Of a DNA stretch of 64,000 nt, positions 11,700 to 21,304 are shown one piece after another. Source of the DNA: Neonectria sp. B-13 (lineage: Eukaryota; Ascomycota; Sordariomycetes; Hypocreales; Nectriaceae); assembly GCA_002682825.1 (NCBI GenBank), contig NOKP01000018.1, forward strand, positions 561,783 to 625,782, read 5' to 3'. The notes under the pieces are model-generated. The model saw nothing but the letters and a program-made list of their open reading frames with translations, made no database searches and was not told where the DNA came from. Made by a program: the position numbers and the translations under genes. Within the stretch, counting starts at the first letter, position 1; each line of letters opens with the position of its first letter.

Positions 11700-12600
11700 C
11701 TCCCTTGGAAACTAAAACACGTCTCGCACTCTCATTCCCCTGCCCGTCCATCTCCCATCTCTCATCTCCCCATCCATCTCCCATCTCCCATTTCCCCATC
11801 CACACACGCGCTTTCACCCTTCCCTTTGCTTCCATCGTTCCCGTCCATCGTTCCCACCACCGGGATTGTATTTTCCCTCTTGTTTCTCGCTCGCTTCTTC
11901 TCTGCTCTGCTTTGCTCTGCTCTGATCTTGCCGCTACACGCACTACGCTTCCCAGCATCACCCACAACCCCCCCTTTTTGGACCTTCGTAACCCTGCCGT
12001 CTTCCAAATCGCTCTGCCTTGTCTCTCCTCTTTAACTACTATCACCTATTCATACCTCCTCCTTGCCCACGAATACATATCCGTACCAACCTACCAACCT
12101 ACCTACCTACCTACCTACCTACCTACAATAACACAAGCAATTACACGCACACCCCCCTGCTCCACCCCCTTCCCCAACCTAATTCTGGCCACACCCTGCA
12201 AACCCAAGCCCCGATAAACCTCTTTAGCCTCTTTCCCACTCAGGGTTGCCAAGTTGGATTGGGATTGGGATTGGGACTGCGCTTGTTGCCTTTAGCCCTG
12301 GCCTGGGCTACAAGATTTCAGATTCCAGATCCTCGGCCAACCAGGACCTCCGTCTTGATTCTCCATTCCTGCTTCCCACCCCCGACGCGCGGGTCTCTCG
12401 TCGCTTCTTTCCTCCTCCTTACCAACTGCACTACCTACACAACACGACAGGCCCCCAGACGGCGCGACTTGCTTCCCTTGCTGGTGGAAACCAACTCGTG
12501 AAGCCTCTTCATCAGTTGTCAACTCACTTGCTACCGCCCAACGCGTTGCCCATCCTTACTCAGGCTTCCGCCGCTTGATACATCACACATCACCCATCAT
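11700..12600 (+). promoter_or_regulatory. Pyrimidine-rich promoter/5' leader
   Basis: The plus strand is dominated by C and T for about 900 bases (CATCTCCCATCTCCC-type repeats, many CCC/TTT runs), ending directly before the ATG at 12607. CT-rich tracts mark transcription start regions in filamentous fungi; here it implies a long leader for the duplicated-domain protein. The transcription start cannot be placed from sequence. Confidence 0.5.
12098..12126 (+). repeat. (ACCT)n tetranucleotide repeat
   Basis: About seven tandem ACCT/CTAC units inside the pyrimidine-rich leader region, preceded by two imperfect CCAACCTA units. Confidence 0.9.
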
Positions 12601-12606
12601 CATACC

Positions 12607-15600
12607 ATGAATAGCGTCGACCCGGACAAGGCCAGAGCGCCAGTTGTTGCGCCACCTGAGCCAATATCGCCAGCGCCTTCAGCGTCTGCTGCTCCCACGT
12701 CAGCCCCAGCAAAACCGGCGTCTTCCACGCCGGCTCCAACCTCCGAGTCTGCGCGGGCTCCTCTTCCATCATCAGCATCTACCGCAACTCCCGCGCGAGA
12801 ATCTGCGCAAGCTGGTTCTTCTGCCCCAGTCGCTGCTGCTGCTTCTTCCGCCGCTGCCAATTCCCGCTCGGCGTCTGTTGCGGCCCTAGCTTCAACCTCA
12901 ACTTCGGCCGTCGCGGTGTCTTCGCCCGGTGCTTCTGCAACTACATCTGCCCCGGTCATTCAACGTCGCGCACCATCCCCGGCGCAGGCCGCCAGGACGG
13001 CCTCCGTACCGGCGCCATCAAAAGAGACTCCCAACACTCCGGCAGACTCCAAGTCGCCCAAGTAAGTCGCTAGTTTTTTCCGTCGTCTCGTCTGTCTCCG
13101 TCCCCGTTGCAAACTGTGACTCTCAGTTGCCGTCGCGTACCCATCGCTCAGTGGCGTGGCTACCCGTGCAGCAACCTGGCCTAGTTGGCATTCCCCCATT
13201 TGCCCACAGCCTCTCACCGCACCTGACCTTTCGGCCTCTTTCCCTGTCGCACCCAGGAGGCCAATGAGGCCAAGCCCTCGTATCCCCAAGTTGCCGGCAA
13301 TCGCTCTGATTCACTGCCTGCCGTCCTGTCAGGCCGAGTTTTTCATGGCAAAGCTGTCGCTCCGTTGACAACTGGCACCAATTGTCACGTCCCGCTTCGG
13401 CCGTTTCGGGCAATTCACATCCTTACCCTTGCCCTACTTCCTTCCTTCCCAGTGCTCGCGGTTTCTTCATCACTTTCACCGCAACCCATGACCCATCACT
13501 CATTCCCCATCAACACTGGCAGGCCTTGTCATCAACTCTCTTGATCTCGGCTTCGATCCCTGTTTTCTTCAGCCTGCATCAACAGAAAGAACAAAAACAT
13601 CTGGTTCCCTCGAGAACCAACTTCTCGGATGTACTGTGGCGTCGCCCGAACCAAACCATTTGCCGACCGTTGTGCAACGAGCTACAGCGTCTCCTCGGCC
13701 TTGATTCCCATGTCTTTTCCTTTTAGGTACCCTAATGCCCTTTTAATTCACTTACCTTGAGCCTCGCACCCAAGAACTCAGTCCTCCTGGTCTAGTCCCT
13801 CCCACGTTCACACTTTCCTTCCAGCCTGTTTCAGCCCCCAATCTTAGGAAACTATCCAGTTGCCTATTCATCCCTGCAATTGTTTACAGACTCATCTACT
13901 TAACTCCATACAAGCCTCTACCCGTCTGATCAAGTGGTCTCAGGGGAGAATAGTTTTACTTGCCTCAGCTCCACTTCTCTAGTTCAACTGAGTCAGGCCT
14001 TGCCCCTCGATGTCAGCCAGGCAACAACCATCTGCTTTAGTCCTGTTCATCTCTCATCAACTAACCGAATCAACTTCAGACAGCTCAACGGTCACAAGAC
14101 CCCCTTTGGAGACGTGGACGCCGACAGTGAACTCAGCGAGCCCGCTAGTAGTGTTCACTCCCCATCCGGGGTTGAGTTTAACGAGCTCGAAGACGAAATC
14201 GTTGTCGGTGAGCGCAACGGCATCCGGAAGCTGTCGCCACTTCACGTTGTGTCAGATCGAGAAGACGAAGTCATGGCCGACGCTGAAGACGAACCCGTCG
14301 TGTCCCACTACCCCAAGCGGAAGCGCACCTCTCTTTTTAATGACTTGAGTGAGAGCAAAATCGAGATTCCTAAGAGTGTTGTGGATGACAAGCCTCCACC
14401 CCCAGATCTGGCAAAGCCCAAGCCTGCCAGGCCCAGTCTGAGCAGTGTCAAAGGCGCTATCTTAGGCTATTGGAGAGATTCTCCTGCACCTGACGAGAGC
14501 TCCAAGCATGCAGTTATTGGTTTCATTGATGTCCGGGATCGGCTACGAACTCGCATCCAGGCCATTAACACCATGGGCGAGTCAGTAACACACGAATATC
14601 CCTTACCTCCAGGCCCTGGCGGAAGCTGGGTTACCTTTGAGCGTATCGTCTTCTCGGACCATCTCGTGCATCTGGATCACCATCAAGTCAAGGAGTATGT
14701 GAGAATTCGCTCCGACCCGCCAGACGAAACAGACGAGGAGCGCAAGATTGCAGAGAAGCTAGCTGTGGATGAGGCGAAGCGCCGTGTCAAGGCAAATCCC
14801 ATGGTCGAGAACAACCCGAACCCGCCCCTCATTGCCTACGGTCGAGATATGCCCGAGCACGCAGCGACCCCCAACCGCGCTGAGGCGGCGAAGCGAAGGA
14901 GAATCAGCGGTGGCTTTGCTACCATCAATCCCGCCCCGACCAACGGCGTCTCTAACGAGCAGCCCGGTGTTCCGCACCATCCCCTGGCATCACAACCCAT
15001 GCGACCCCCCGTTGATCCTCTTCCGGGAACCCGTCCGACGCGCATCCTGTTGGGATACTGGAAGGGCTCCAGTGAATCCAATCTCAAGGATCGCCACGCC
15101 GTGTATGGCATCCTAGGACAAAACGACATGTTCCGTGTCAAGCTTGTGCGCGAGACCCGCGACGGTCGGTTTGTTGATGGCAATTTTCCTATTGGGGCAG
15201 GTGCCCTGTGGATTCAATACGAAGAAGTCGAGTTCGAAGACCACCTGAAGCCACTCGCGCGGCTTGAGATTAAGGAGTACTGTCGAGTTCGACAGTGGCA
15301 GCTTGATCACGGCGAAGCCTTAGACGAACGATCTGCCAACGAGATCAAGGCAGTTCAGGAAGCTCAAGTACGCGCCGGAACTAGTTATAAACCTAACAAC
15401 ATCGCCCCTCTCATCGCCCCAGCATATCCTCCTATTGCTCCCGAACCAGCAGCCGAAGTCATCAACCAGACCGGAAGGCCTGGTTTTGGCGGTCATGAGC
15501 TGCGCCAGAGTCGCCGTGTCGAGGCCAAGACGGATGGCCGCCCTGCCAGACAGCCCCTCCCTAATGGCGAGGCTCGTCCGGTAGTAAACCGAGTCCAGAG

Positions 15601-16009
15601 CGACAATGCTGTTGAGCGTACAAACACTCTGGCTCAACGCGAAATTGCGCGAGCCGAGGCCGCCCAAGGCCGCGCTGACCGACACGCCGCCAACCGAGAG
15701 CGTGCTGCGGCTGCGGCGGCCGATGCCACCGCTGCTGCCGCCGCCGCGATTCCCGCCATTACGACTAACGGAAGAATGCGGTTTCACGAGTCGGAAGAGA
15801 TGCAGCGCTTGAACAAGGTCTGGGCCCGTCAAGAAAGTCTCCGAGTCAAAGCTGGCGCCGAGGATGCCAAGATTTATGGAGGCATCAAGTACGAGCGAAA
15901 GAGCAACGGCCCTTTCATGGGCAAGCTGGTCTCACAGGGCACCATTATCAGCATCGATGGAGAAGACTACGTCGAGTATCGCGTTCTCACCAAACCATCG
16001 TTCTTTTAG
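12607..16009 (+). CDS. Nuclear-looking protein with two copies of an unnamed domain
   Basis: Two exons, 12607-13061 and 14080-16009, give about 794 aa; the junction completes a Lys codon in frame. Exon 1 encodes about 150 residues that are almost only Ala, Ser, Pro and Thr. Exon 2 has an acidic stretch and basic clusters (PKRKR, KRRR) that look like nuclear-localisation signals. It also has two copies of one domain, at about residues 275-361 and 471-557. Both copies run LGYW(R/K), (K/R)HAV.G, a glycine/proline turn, then DHL and KEY.R(I/V)R. An Ala/Arg-rich probable helix follows (about 670-725), then a conserved-looking tail with GPFMGKLVSQGTIISIDGED. I do not recognise the family. Role in transcription or chromatin is inference only. 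The 1,018-nt intron is very long for a fungus. Confidence 0.8.
13062..14079 (+). other. Unusually long (1,018 nt) intron of the duplicated-domain gene
   Basis: Donor GTAAGT at 13062 and acceptor CTTCAG ending at 14079 join the two frames precisely (AA + A = Lys). The interval is pyrimidine-rich like the gene's own leader and contains stops in the flanking frames. It could hold a second promoter or further untranslated exons. The coding frame is open for about 50 codons before the acceptor, without an ATG. Confidence 0.6.
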
Positions 16010-17457
16010 GATTCAAATGGTTGCCCTCAACCGTGCGGACACCAATCTACTTCACGCCTTGCACAACCAACAGTGCTAAGACATAACCTTAGAAGGCATG
16101 TGCACCGCAGAACTCAACATACATTACCTAAGAACGCACGCAACTCCCAATAGGTCCTTAATCGCTGCTACAAGACATTCGTCAGGGCAGTGTCTCTAAC
16201 ACGAATGAAGCACCCTCGTTTCTCAGAACTTTTCTCAGTTTCTTTTCTTTTGTCTTTATGTTGACTTTTGCTCTTCTCTTCATTGTATAGTCTGGGCAAA
16301 GGGCCCGGTTTTCCAAAATGGCGATGGCAACCAAGCTGATGAACGGAAATCTTGAAGGCCCTTGGCACCTCGTTGCCCAGCTGGTTATCACTAGAATGAA
16401 TTCTTTTCTTTCCTTTTTCTCTATTTCTTCCCGGAAGGCCGGTTTGAAGCACACCTGCAATGCTAGGTTCGAAGGAAGATGCACGGTTAGGTAGTCAGAC
16501 TGGAACTTAACGGAACGGAGTGGGACGGTGTTTGGAATTGGGGCTGCTTGATATACCCGGCGTGGGGAATACATAATCGCGTGTATTAGTGTACTTGCTA
16601 AACAAAATTGTTTTGAGTAACCTTATATGTATTGTTTCTCAGGCATGCCTTTAGTCTATGAAAGTGAAAGTGAAAGTGAGCATTCCGTATTCTGGTAGTT
16701 GATATGTGTTGTAGAGACTGTGGTTGGGTTGGTTGGCTGGTCTTGCTGTGTAACAATACTCTAAAAATACGAATGCCCTGAGCCTTGCATTAAGGTGTAG
16801 TTAACTGGTAAGGCTGTACTGTTTAAGCCTTCAGAAATAACTAGTACATTAGGTCAAATTCGCTCAGGATGTTATGAGGTAGTCCAGCAGTCACTATTGA
16901 CAATCACTTTATTTCTTTATAGATACGCAGGCGACTACATGCGAAGTTCCACGCCTTCCCTAGTCATCGGGCGGATTGCCCGCTCTCTTCAGCGTCCCTT
17001 TCGACAACTCTACCAACACCGGCTCGTGTTTCGCTTTAACTTCAGGGTCTTTTCAGGGCTCTCAATGTGAACTTTGCCGACATTGAACGAAGACGGTTGG
17101 TTTACCACATACTAGTACAGCTTCGAATAGCACGATACCTATACCCTCGGGTCTAGCATGCACCCAATAAGACCAAGTTCGGATTATAGATGAACATATA
17201 ATGCAGGATAGGTGCGACACTTGTGGCCTTGCGGTGGTAGATACTATGAATATGTTCGGTTGGTCGAAATTGATGCAGAGATGCGACCAAGGTAAGCCAA
17301 TGAATTGGACGCAACCTTTGGACTAGCGAGCGAGGGTGCCAGGAGGGTGCCAGAAGAAGCAAGTTATAACTATGATTTAGTTTGAGCATCGAATTATCAT
17401 CTCTCATGCCGTTTTATTGCTACGCCTAAGTTCTTTCAAATTGATATCAACCCCCCG
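16010..17457. other. Convergent intergenic region
   Basis: About 1.4 kb between the 3' ends of two convergent genes. It is AT-richer than its flanks, with short repeats such as (GAAAGT)n near 16660. No frame longer than about 130 codons and no RNA gene recognised. Confidence 0.5.
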
Positions 17458-19004
17458 CTACCTCTCGACTTCAGCCTCCTTCTTTTCGGCCTTTGCCTCG
17501 GCCTCGGCATCGGCCTTCTTTTGGTCGTCCTCCCTCTTCTGGTCCTCCTCATAGCCCTCTAGCTTCATGTCCTTCAGGCCAAGATCCTCTTCCTCCTCGT
17601 CTGTTCGGGTGTAGTACTCCCGCTTGATGCTGGGGTCGGGCGCGGGTGGGTCGACCAGCGGCTGGATGAAGCTGCTTGCGAAGGGGTCGGTGAGAATGAT
17701 GGTGAATTGCCTGTCGCCGGCAATGGCAGAGTCCAGTCCTTGGAAGAACTCTTCCCATTTGGATTTGTCCTGAGAAGGGAGGGAGTCGCCGCCCTGGCCG
17801 GAGCCGTCGGCATCGAAGATCTGGCCGTGGAGATCGTTGCGAACCTGGGTGAGGAGACCCTCAACGGTGGTGAAACGACCACCCAGAGTGCCCGGGTTGA
17901 CCTGGAGTTGGAGCTCGGGGCACTCGAGGCCACACGTCTCGCTCTTGAGAATATCGCGACCAAGGTCGGTGCTGTCCTTGACATTGAGAATGATCTTCTC
18001 GCCCTTGTCAGGAATCTCGCCACCCGTCTTGACATCGTTGGAGCGGTATCCACAGTCATCACAAACAGTCGACATGAGGACGACCTGCTTGAAGTGAGGG
18101 ATATCAACCATCTTCATGTTGGTCGTGCAAGGGTGCATGCATCCAGGGCACGTGGCAGGGAAGCCATAGACCTCATTGGGAATGATGTCGCCGTCCTCAG
18201 TCAACCCGGGGTTGGGCAAGTTGGTACCAGCGCTGGGGTCAGAGTCGGAGAGACCCAGAGCTTCGTTCTGCTCGCGAGTCCGGGGAAACTCATGCTTCTC
18301 CCACTTGCCCACGCCGTCCTTCAGGTCAGGAGCGATAAAGGAGTTGCCGGCAGGGTCATCGACGTAGAAGCGGAAGGGGAATGATTCACCAGCCAACATA
18401 GCACGGCCCTTGGCAATGATTTCGGCAATCTTGGGGAACACCTCGGGAGTCTGCACCTTGCGCGCCTCCTGTCCCATCTCAAGGTCTTCCATGACAGTGG
18501 AGAGGAGACCCTCAACATTTGTCAGCTGGCCACGGCCGGCCGGGATCTCGAGATCCAGCTCGATAAACTTGACGGTGGCGGTGTCGGACTTGATGACCTG
18601 CCGAGAAAAGTCGTCGAGGGTAGTTAACCGCAGCTCATAGTGGGTTCCCTTGGGCTGGACGGTTCCAGCTGCCTGGATCTCGTTGTTTTGTAGGTTGCAG
18701 TGCTCGCAGGAGAAGGACATGATGACGATTTCGCGGAAATAGGGGATCGCAGTGAGGAGGAGACGGGTCATTCCCTGGGCGCATAGTTAGCATCTTATCG
18801 ACGGGCAGGGCGCCAGACATGACATTGACTCACATTCTCGCCGCAGTTCATGCAAAGCGACTCGATCTCCTCGACGGCGCGCTCGTCGTCGTCGTCGTCA
18901 TTTTCAGTGCCATCGACGGCGGGCGCAATGTCCTTGACCTTGTTTCCAATGGTCTGGAAAAAGTCCTCAGGCGTCTGCTTGGTCACGTCTTTTTCAGTCG
19001 TCAT
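17458..19004 (-). CDS. ZPR1: ZPR1 zinc-finger protein
   Basis: Two exons, 19004-18834 and 18774-17458, give 495 aa; the intron GTGAGT...GCTAAC...CAG splits directly after the first CxxC. Two ZPR1 modules are seen. Zinc finger 1 is C51-C54 and C80-C83, followed by a beta-rich domain with GRGQLTNVEGLL. Zinc finger 2 is C266-C269 and C295-C298, followed by LGGRFTTVEGLL and a second domain with ILTDPFASSFIQ. The C-terminus is an acidic/Lys coiled-coil-like tail and the N-terminus has an Asp run. Zpr1 is an essential eukaryotic protein that binds eEF1A and acts as its folding chaperone; it shuttles between cytoplasm and nucleolus. Length is near that of yeast Zpr1 (486 aa, from memory). Confidence 0.95.
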
Positions 19005-19357
19005 TTTTGCAATCGGGTGGTGATGGTTGGGATGGAGGAGTGATTTGGGTGATTTAGCGGGTGGATAAGATGGAGGGGCATTGAAATTTTTGGAGGGGCA
19101 GCTTGGCGTTATGTCATAACGTGGGGCGACTCATGGACATGTTTGGGTGGCCATGGACGTCTGTGGGCACATTTCCAGGACTGCTGACACTGGCCCAGCG
19201 ACTGGAAGCAGACGCTAGAAACTTCGCGACGTGCGCTGCAGCGGGCTGCGTTCGGCCTGACACATGGCAGACAGAATGGACCCGATTGGGTCTTGAGTCG
19301 CGGGGGGGATTATTGCTGTGCAGTTGGATAGCAGAAACCAATTCAATCCTGCTTGAC
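19005..19357. promoter_or_regulatory. ZPR1 upstream region
   Basis: About 350 bp between ZPR1 and the end of the next minus-strand gene; it must hold the ZPR1 promoter and the 3' end of the RNase P/MRP subunit gene. No recognised binding site. Confidence 0.4.
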
Positions 19358-19930
19358 TCATTTCATAAAGTGGGAAAGGCTGAGCGGGTTCGCCGCCTGT
19401 TGTTGTCCCGACAGAAGAGCCTGCAACCCAGCTTTGCGATTCTTGGCTCGCTTCTTGCTGCTGGCGTTCGCTGTTGGCTTGGGCGCATCTGGCGCCACTG
19501 CCTTCTTGATGCCGGCTGGAGCCCTGGCCTTGAGTCGTACAGCTGGTCCTGGGGGAGGGAATGTAATCTTGGTGTCCCGTTGACAGTTGCCGCAATGCAA
19601 GATCCTGCGGGCGCTGGTGATCTTCGGAGGCTTGGTGCTTGAGCTTTTGCCGGTACCGGTGGCTGAACGGGATGCCGACCCCTTCGTCTTCCTCCGCAAA
19701 CCTCTATTAGTCTCGGGGTTCGCTGTTCTTCCCCAGGGAGCAATGGCGATAAGGCCGCAACCGCCACAGGCTCGCTGCAGCTGAATATCGGATGGGGGAA
19801 CCCCATGTTCGTCGAGAAGCTGGATTCGATAGCTCATGATGTGGGCCGAGGTTTCAGGGGCCGTCAGGCGAAGAAGATAGGCCGCATTGGCGAGATAGTC
19901 GACTGTCCCAGGGAGGTCTTCGAGGGCCAT
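19358..19930 (-). CDS. RNase P/MRP protein subunit of the Rpr2/Rpp21/Snm1 family
   Basis: Single-exon frame of 190 aa. The N-terminal helical part (LEDLPGTVDYLANAAYLL, then SAHIMSYRIQLL) and two paired cysteines, ACGGCG around residue 55 and HCGNC around residue 112, form the zinc ribbon of the Rpr2/Rpp21/Snm1 family. The C-terminus is a Lys/Arg-rich, disordered tail. These subunits bind the RNA of RNase P (tRNA 5' processing) or RNase MRP (rRNA processing) in the nucleus and nucleolus. Sequence alone does not separate Rpr2 from Snm1; a separate long linker between the Cys pairs resembles Snm1-type proteins. It is in tandem with ZPR1 and the DUF866 gene, all on the minus strand. Confidence 0.8.
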   Translation of the reverse strand: MALEDLPGTVDYLANAAYLLRLTAPETSAHIMSYRIQLLDEHGVPPSDIQLQRACGGCGLIAIAPWGRTANPETNRGLRRKTKGSASRSATGTGKSSSTKPPKITSARRILHCGNCQRDTKITFPPPGPAVRLKARAPAGIKKAVAPDAPKPTANASSKKRAKNRKAGLQALLSGQQQAANPLSLSHFMK

Positions 19931-20234
19931 GTTTCCGACGGGTGGAACACGGCCTGTGTCCCGGTTTCTGGTTTCTGATGTCGAGGCGAAGAGATGTCGG
20001 GGACGGTTGTTGATGAGTGAAGCTTCAACCTTGAGAGCACGGAGGCTGAGCCACGGAGGCTGGTGTTGGTTGGCAATTGTGGCTCATCAGCCCTAGTTTT
20101 GCTTCCCTACGTACTAACCAAAGTGGGCATCCCCTGCAACACGTACCTTCATGACATAAGGTAGAAGAGATGTCGGTAGAGATATAGAGCACCTAAATAA
20201 TTGATCGCTGCATTTATATTCAATCAAGAATTCT
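19931..20234. other. Short intergenic region
   Basis: About 300 bp between two tandem minus-strand genes; AT-rich near 20150-20230. Nothing recognised beyond expected promoter and 3' flank. Confidence 0.4.
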
Positions 20235-20955
20235 TTACGATCGACGAATCTCCCATTTGATTTCCTTGATGCTCACCTCATCACCAGCCTTTTCATCGTA
20301 ATCGTACCATTCACCATCCACCAACTCGATTCCAGTAAACTTGGTTCCGGAATCGAGACCCTCTGCCAGCCAGTCACCCTGTCGCATCTCATAAGTTAAC
20401 AATACAAAATCACGCAGGGACTTCACGTACCTCTGCCTTAAACTCGACAAACTCCAGGCCACGGCAGTCGAATTCAATGATCTTCTGGGGCTTCGGCGGC
20501 TCCGTCTGTTCATAAGCCACAGGTGCTGCGATGATACTGGCAGATGATGCTCGCTGGAGTAGACTTGTTAGCGGCAACGTAGCATCTCAGAGTCGAAGAT
20601 TACAACCTTGCAGTTCTTGCACTTCCACACAAAATTGGCCTCCCCTCGGCTGCCGCTCATATCGTTGGCTTCCTATGGAGAGGGGTGAGCAGTTGGCCAC
20701 GATAACCCAGTCATTCAGATCTGACGCACAAACCGGTTCACTCCAATGTAGTTGGAATGTGTCTCTCGGCATGAAGTACACTGGACCTTGAACATGTACC
20801 AGAACGGGTTGTCCTGGGTATCATCCGGGCGCAGGTTGGTGACGCTATGAGGTTATGTTCAGTTAAGGAAGCTCGTGATTTGAGGGCCAGGCAATTTGCA
20901 AGAGGCGTTGTTGTACGTACCCTGTCAGCTCAGCGCTGAGAGTGAGGGTGAACAT
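20235..20955 (-). CDS. CZIB/DUF866 (C1orf123-like) CxxC zinc-binding protein
   Basis: Five small exons: 20955-20921, 20845-20731, 20672-20607, 20553-20431 and 20378-20235. All junctions keep frame and give 160 aa, the same length as the human family member (from memory). The protein begins MFTLTLSAELTGVTNLRP. It carries two CxxC pairs, VQCTSCRE and WKCKNCK, which bind one zinc. It ends with the family-typical GTKFTGIELVDGEWYDYDEK. The family is conserved across eukaryotes; its molecular role is poorly defined. The introns are 52-85 nt with standard GT/AG ends. The gene is divergent from the PPR-type gene. Confidence 0.93.
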
Positions 20956-21304
20956 TTTAGACAGAAAGACGGCCGGGTTTCCAGATAATGTGGGATCTGG
21001 TCAAGATCGGTTTGTCAAGGGCAAGACTATCTCGAGAGTGAAAAGCAGCCGGTGCCCAAAAGCTGCGGGATGCGCAAGCGACACATGGTGGGGTAACCAG
21101 GTGGGGTGTGAGAATAGCAGTCGGTCGCGACCTCAAGGGTCCAGCTACAGTAGTAGCACGTGACTAGAATTATCGAACCATCAACGACGAGACCGGCCAA
21201 TTTCTTGCATCAGAGCCGCGAAACAACTCAATTGAAGGGCGTTGTCAGCGCCAGCGCATCACGACCACCTGCGACAATGTCCTAGAAGCGAAGGACCTCC
21301 GGCC
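20956..21304. promoter_or_regulatory. Divergent promoter of the CZIB and PPR genes
   Basis: About 350 bp separate two divergent start codons. It contains one CACGTGAC element at 21157-21164, a palindromic E-box type core bound by bHLH factors such as Cbf1 in ascomycetes. Use by either gene is inference. Confidence 0.5.
21157..21162. promoter_or_regulatory. CACGTG E-box
   Basis: Palindromic CACGTG followed by AC, about 143 bp before the PPR-type start and 200 bp from the CZIB start. Confidence 0.4.

Larger units (their letters stand above)
7773..12606. other. 4.8 kb gene-free interval with CT-rich leader of the next gene
   Basis: No supportable gene on either strand. Short frames of up to 224 codons (10271-10945) have erratic composition and no partners. 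Notable content: a GA microsatellite at about 9306-9393, GATT/GAATGA-type short repeats at about 11069-11121, repeated CCAACCTTCC around 11279-11300, and a strongly pyrimidine-rich tract from about 11700 to 12600 that looks like the promoter and 5' leader of the gene at 12607. Such long CT-rich leaders are usual for regulatory genes in filamentous ascomycetes. Confidence 0.5.

Noticed and set aside
17707..18384. 225-codon plus-strand frame
   Set aside because: Antisense to the ZPR1 coding region; a shadow of codon bias.
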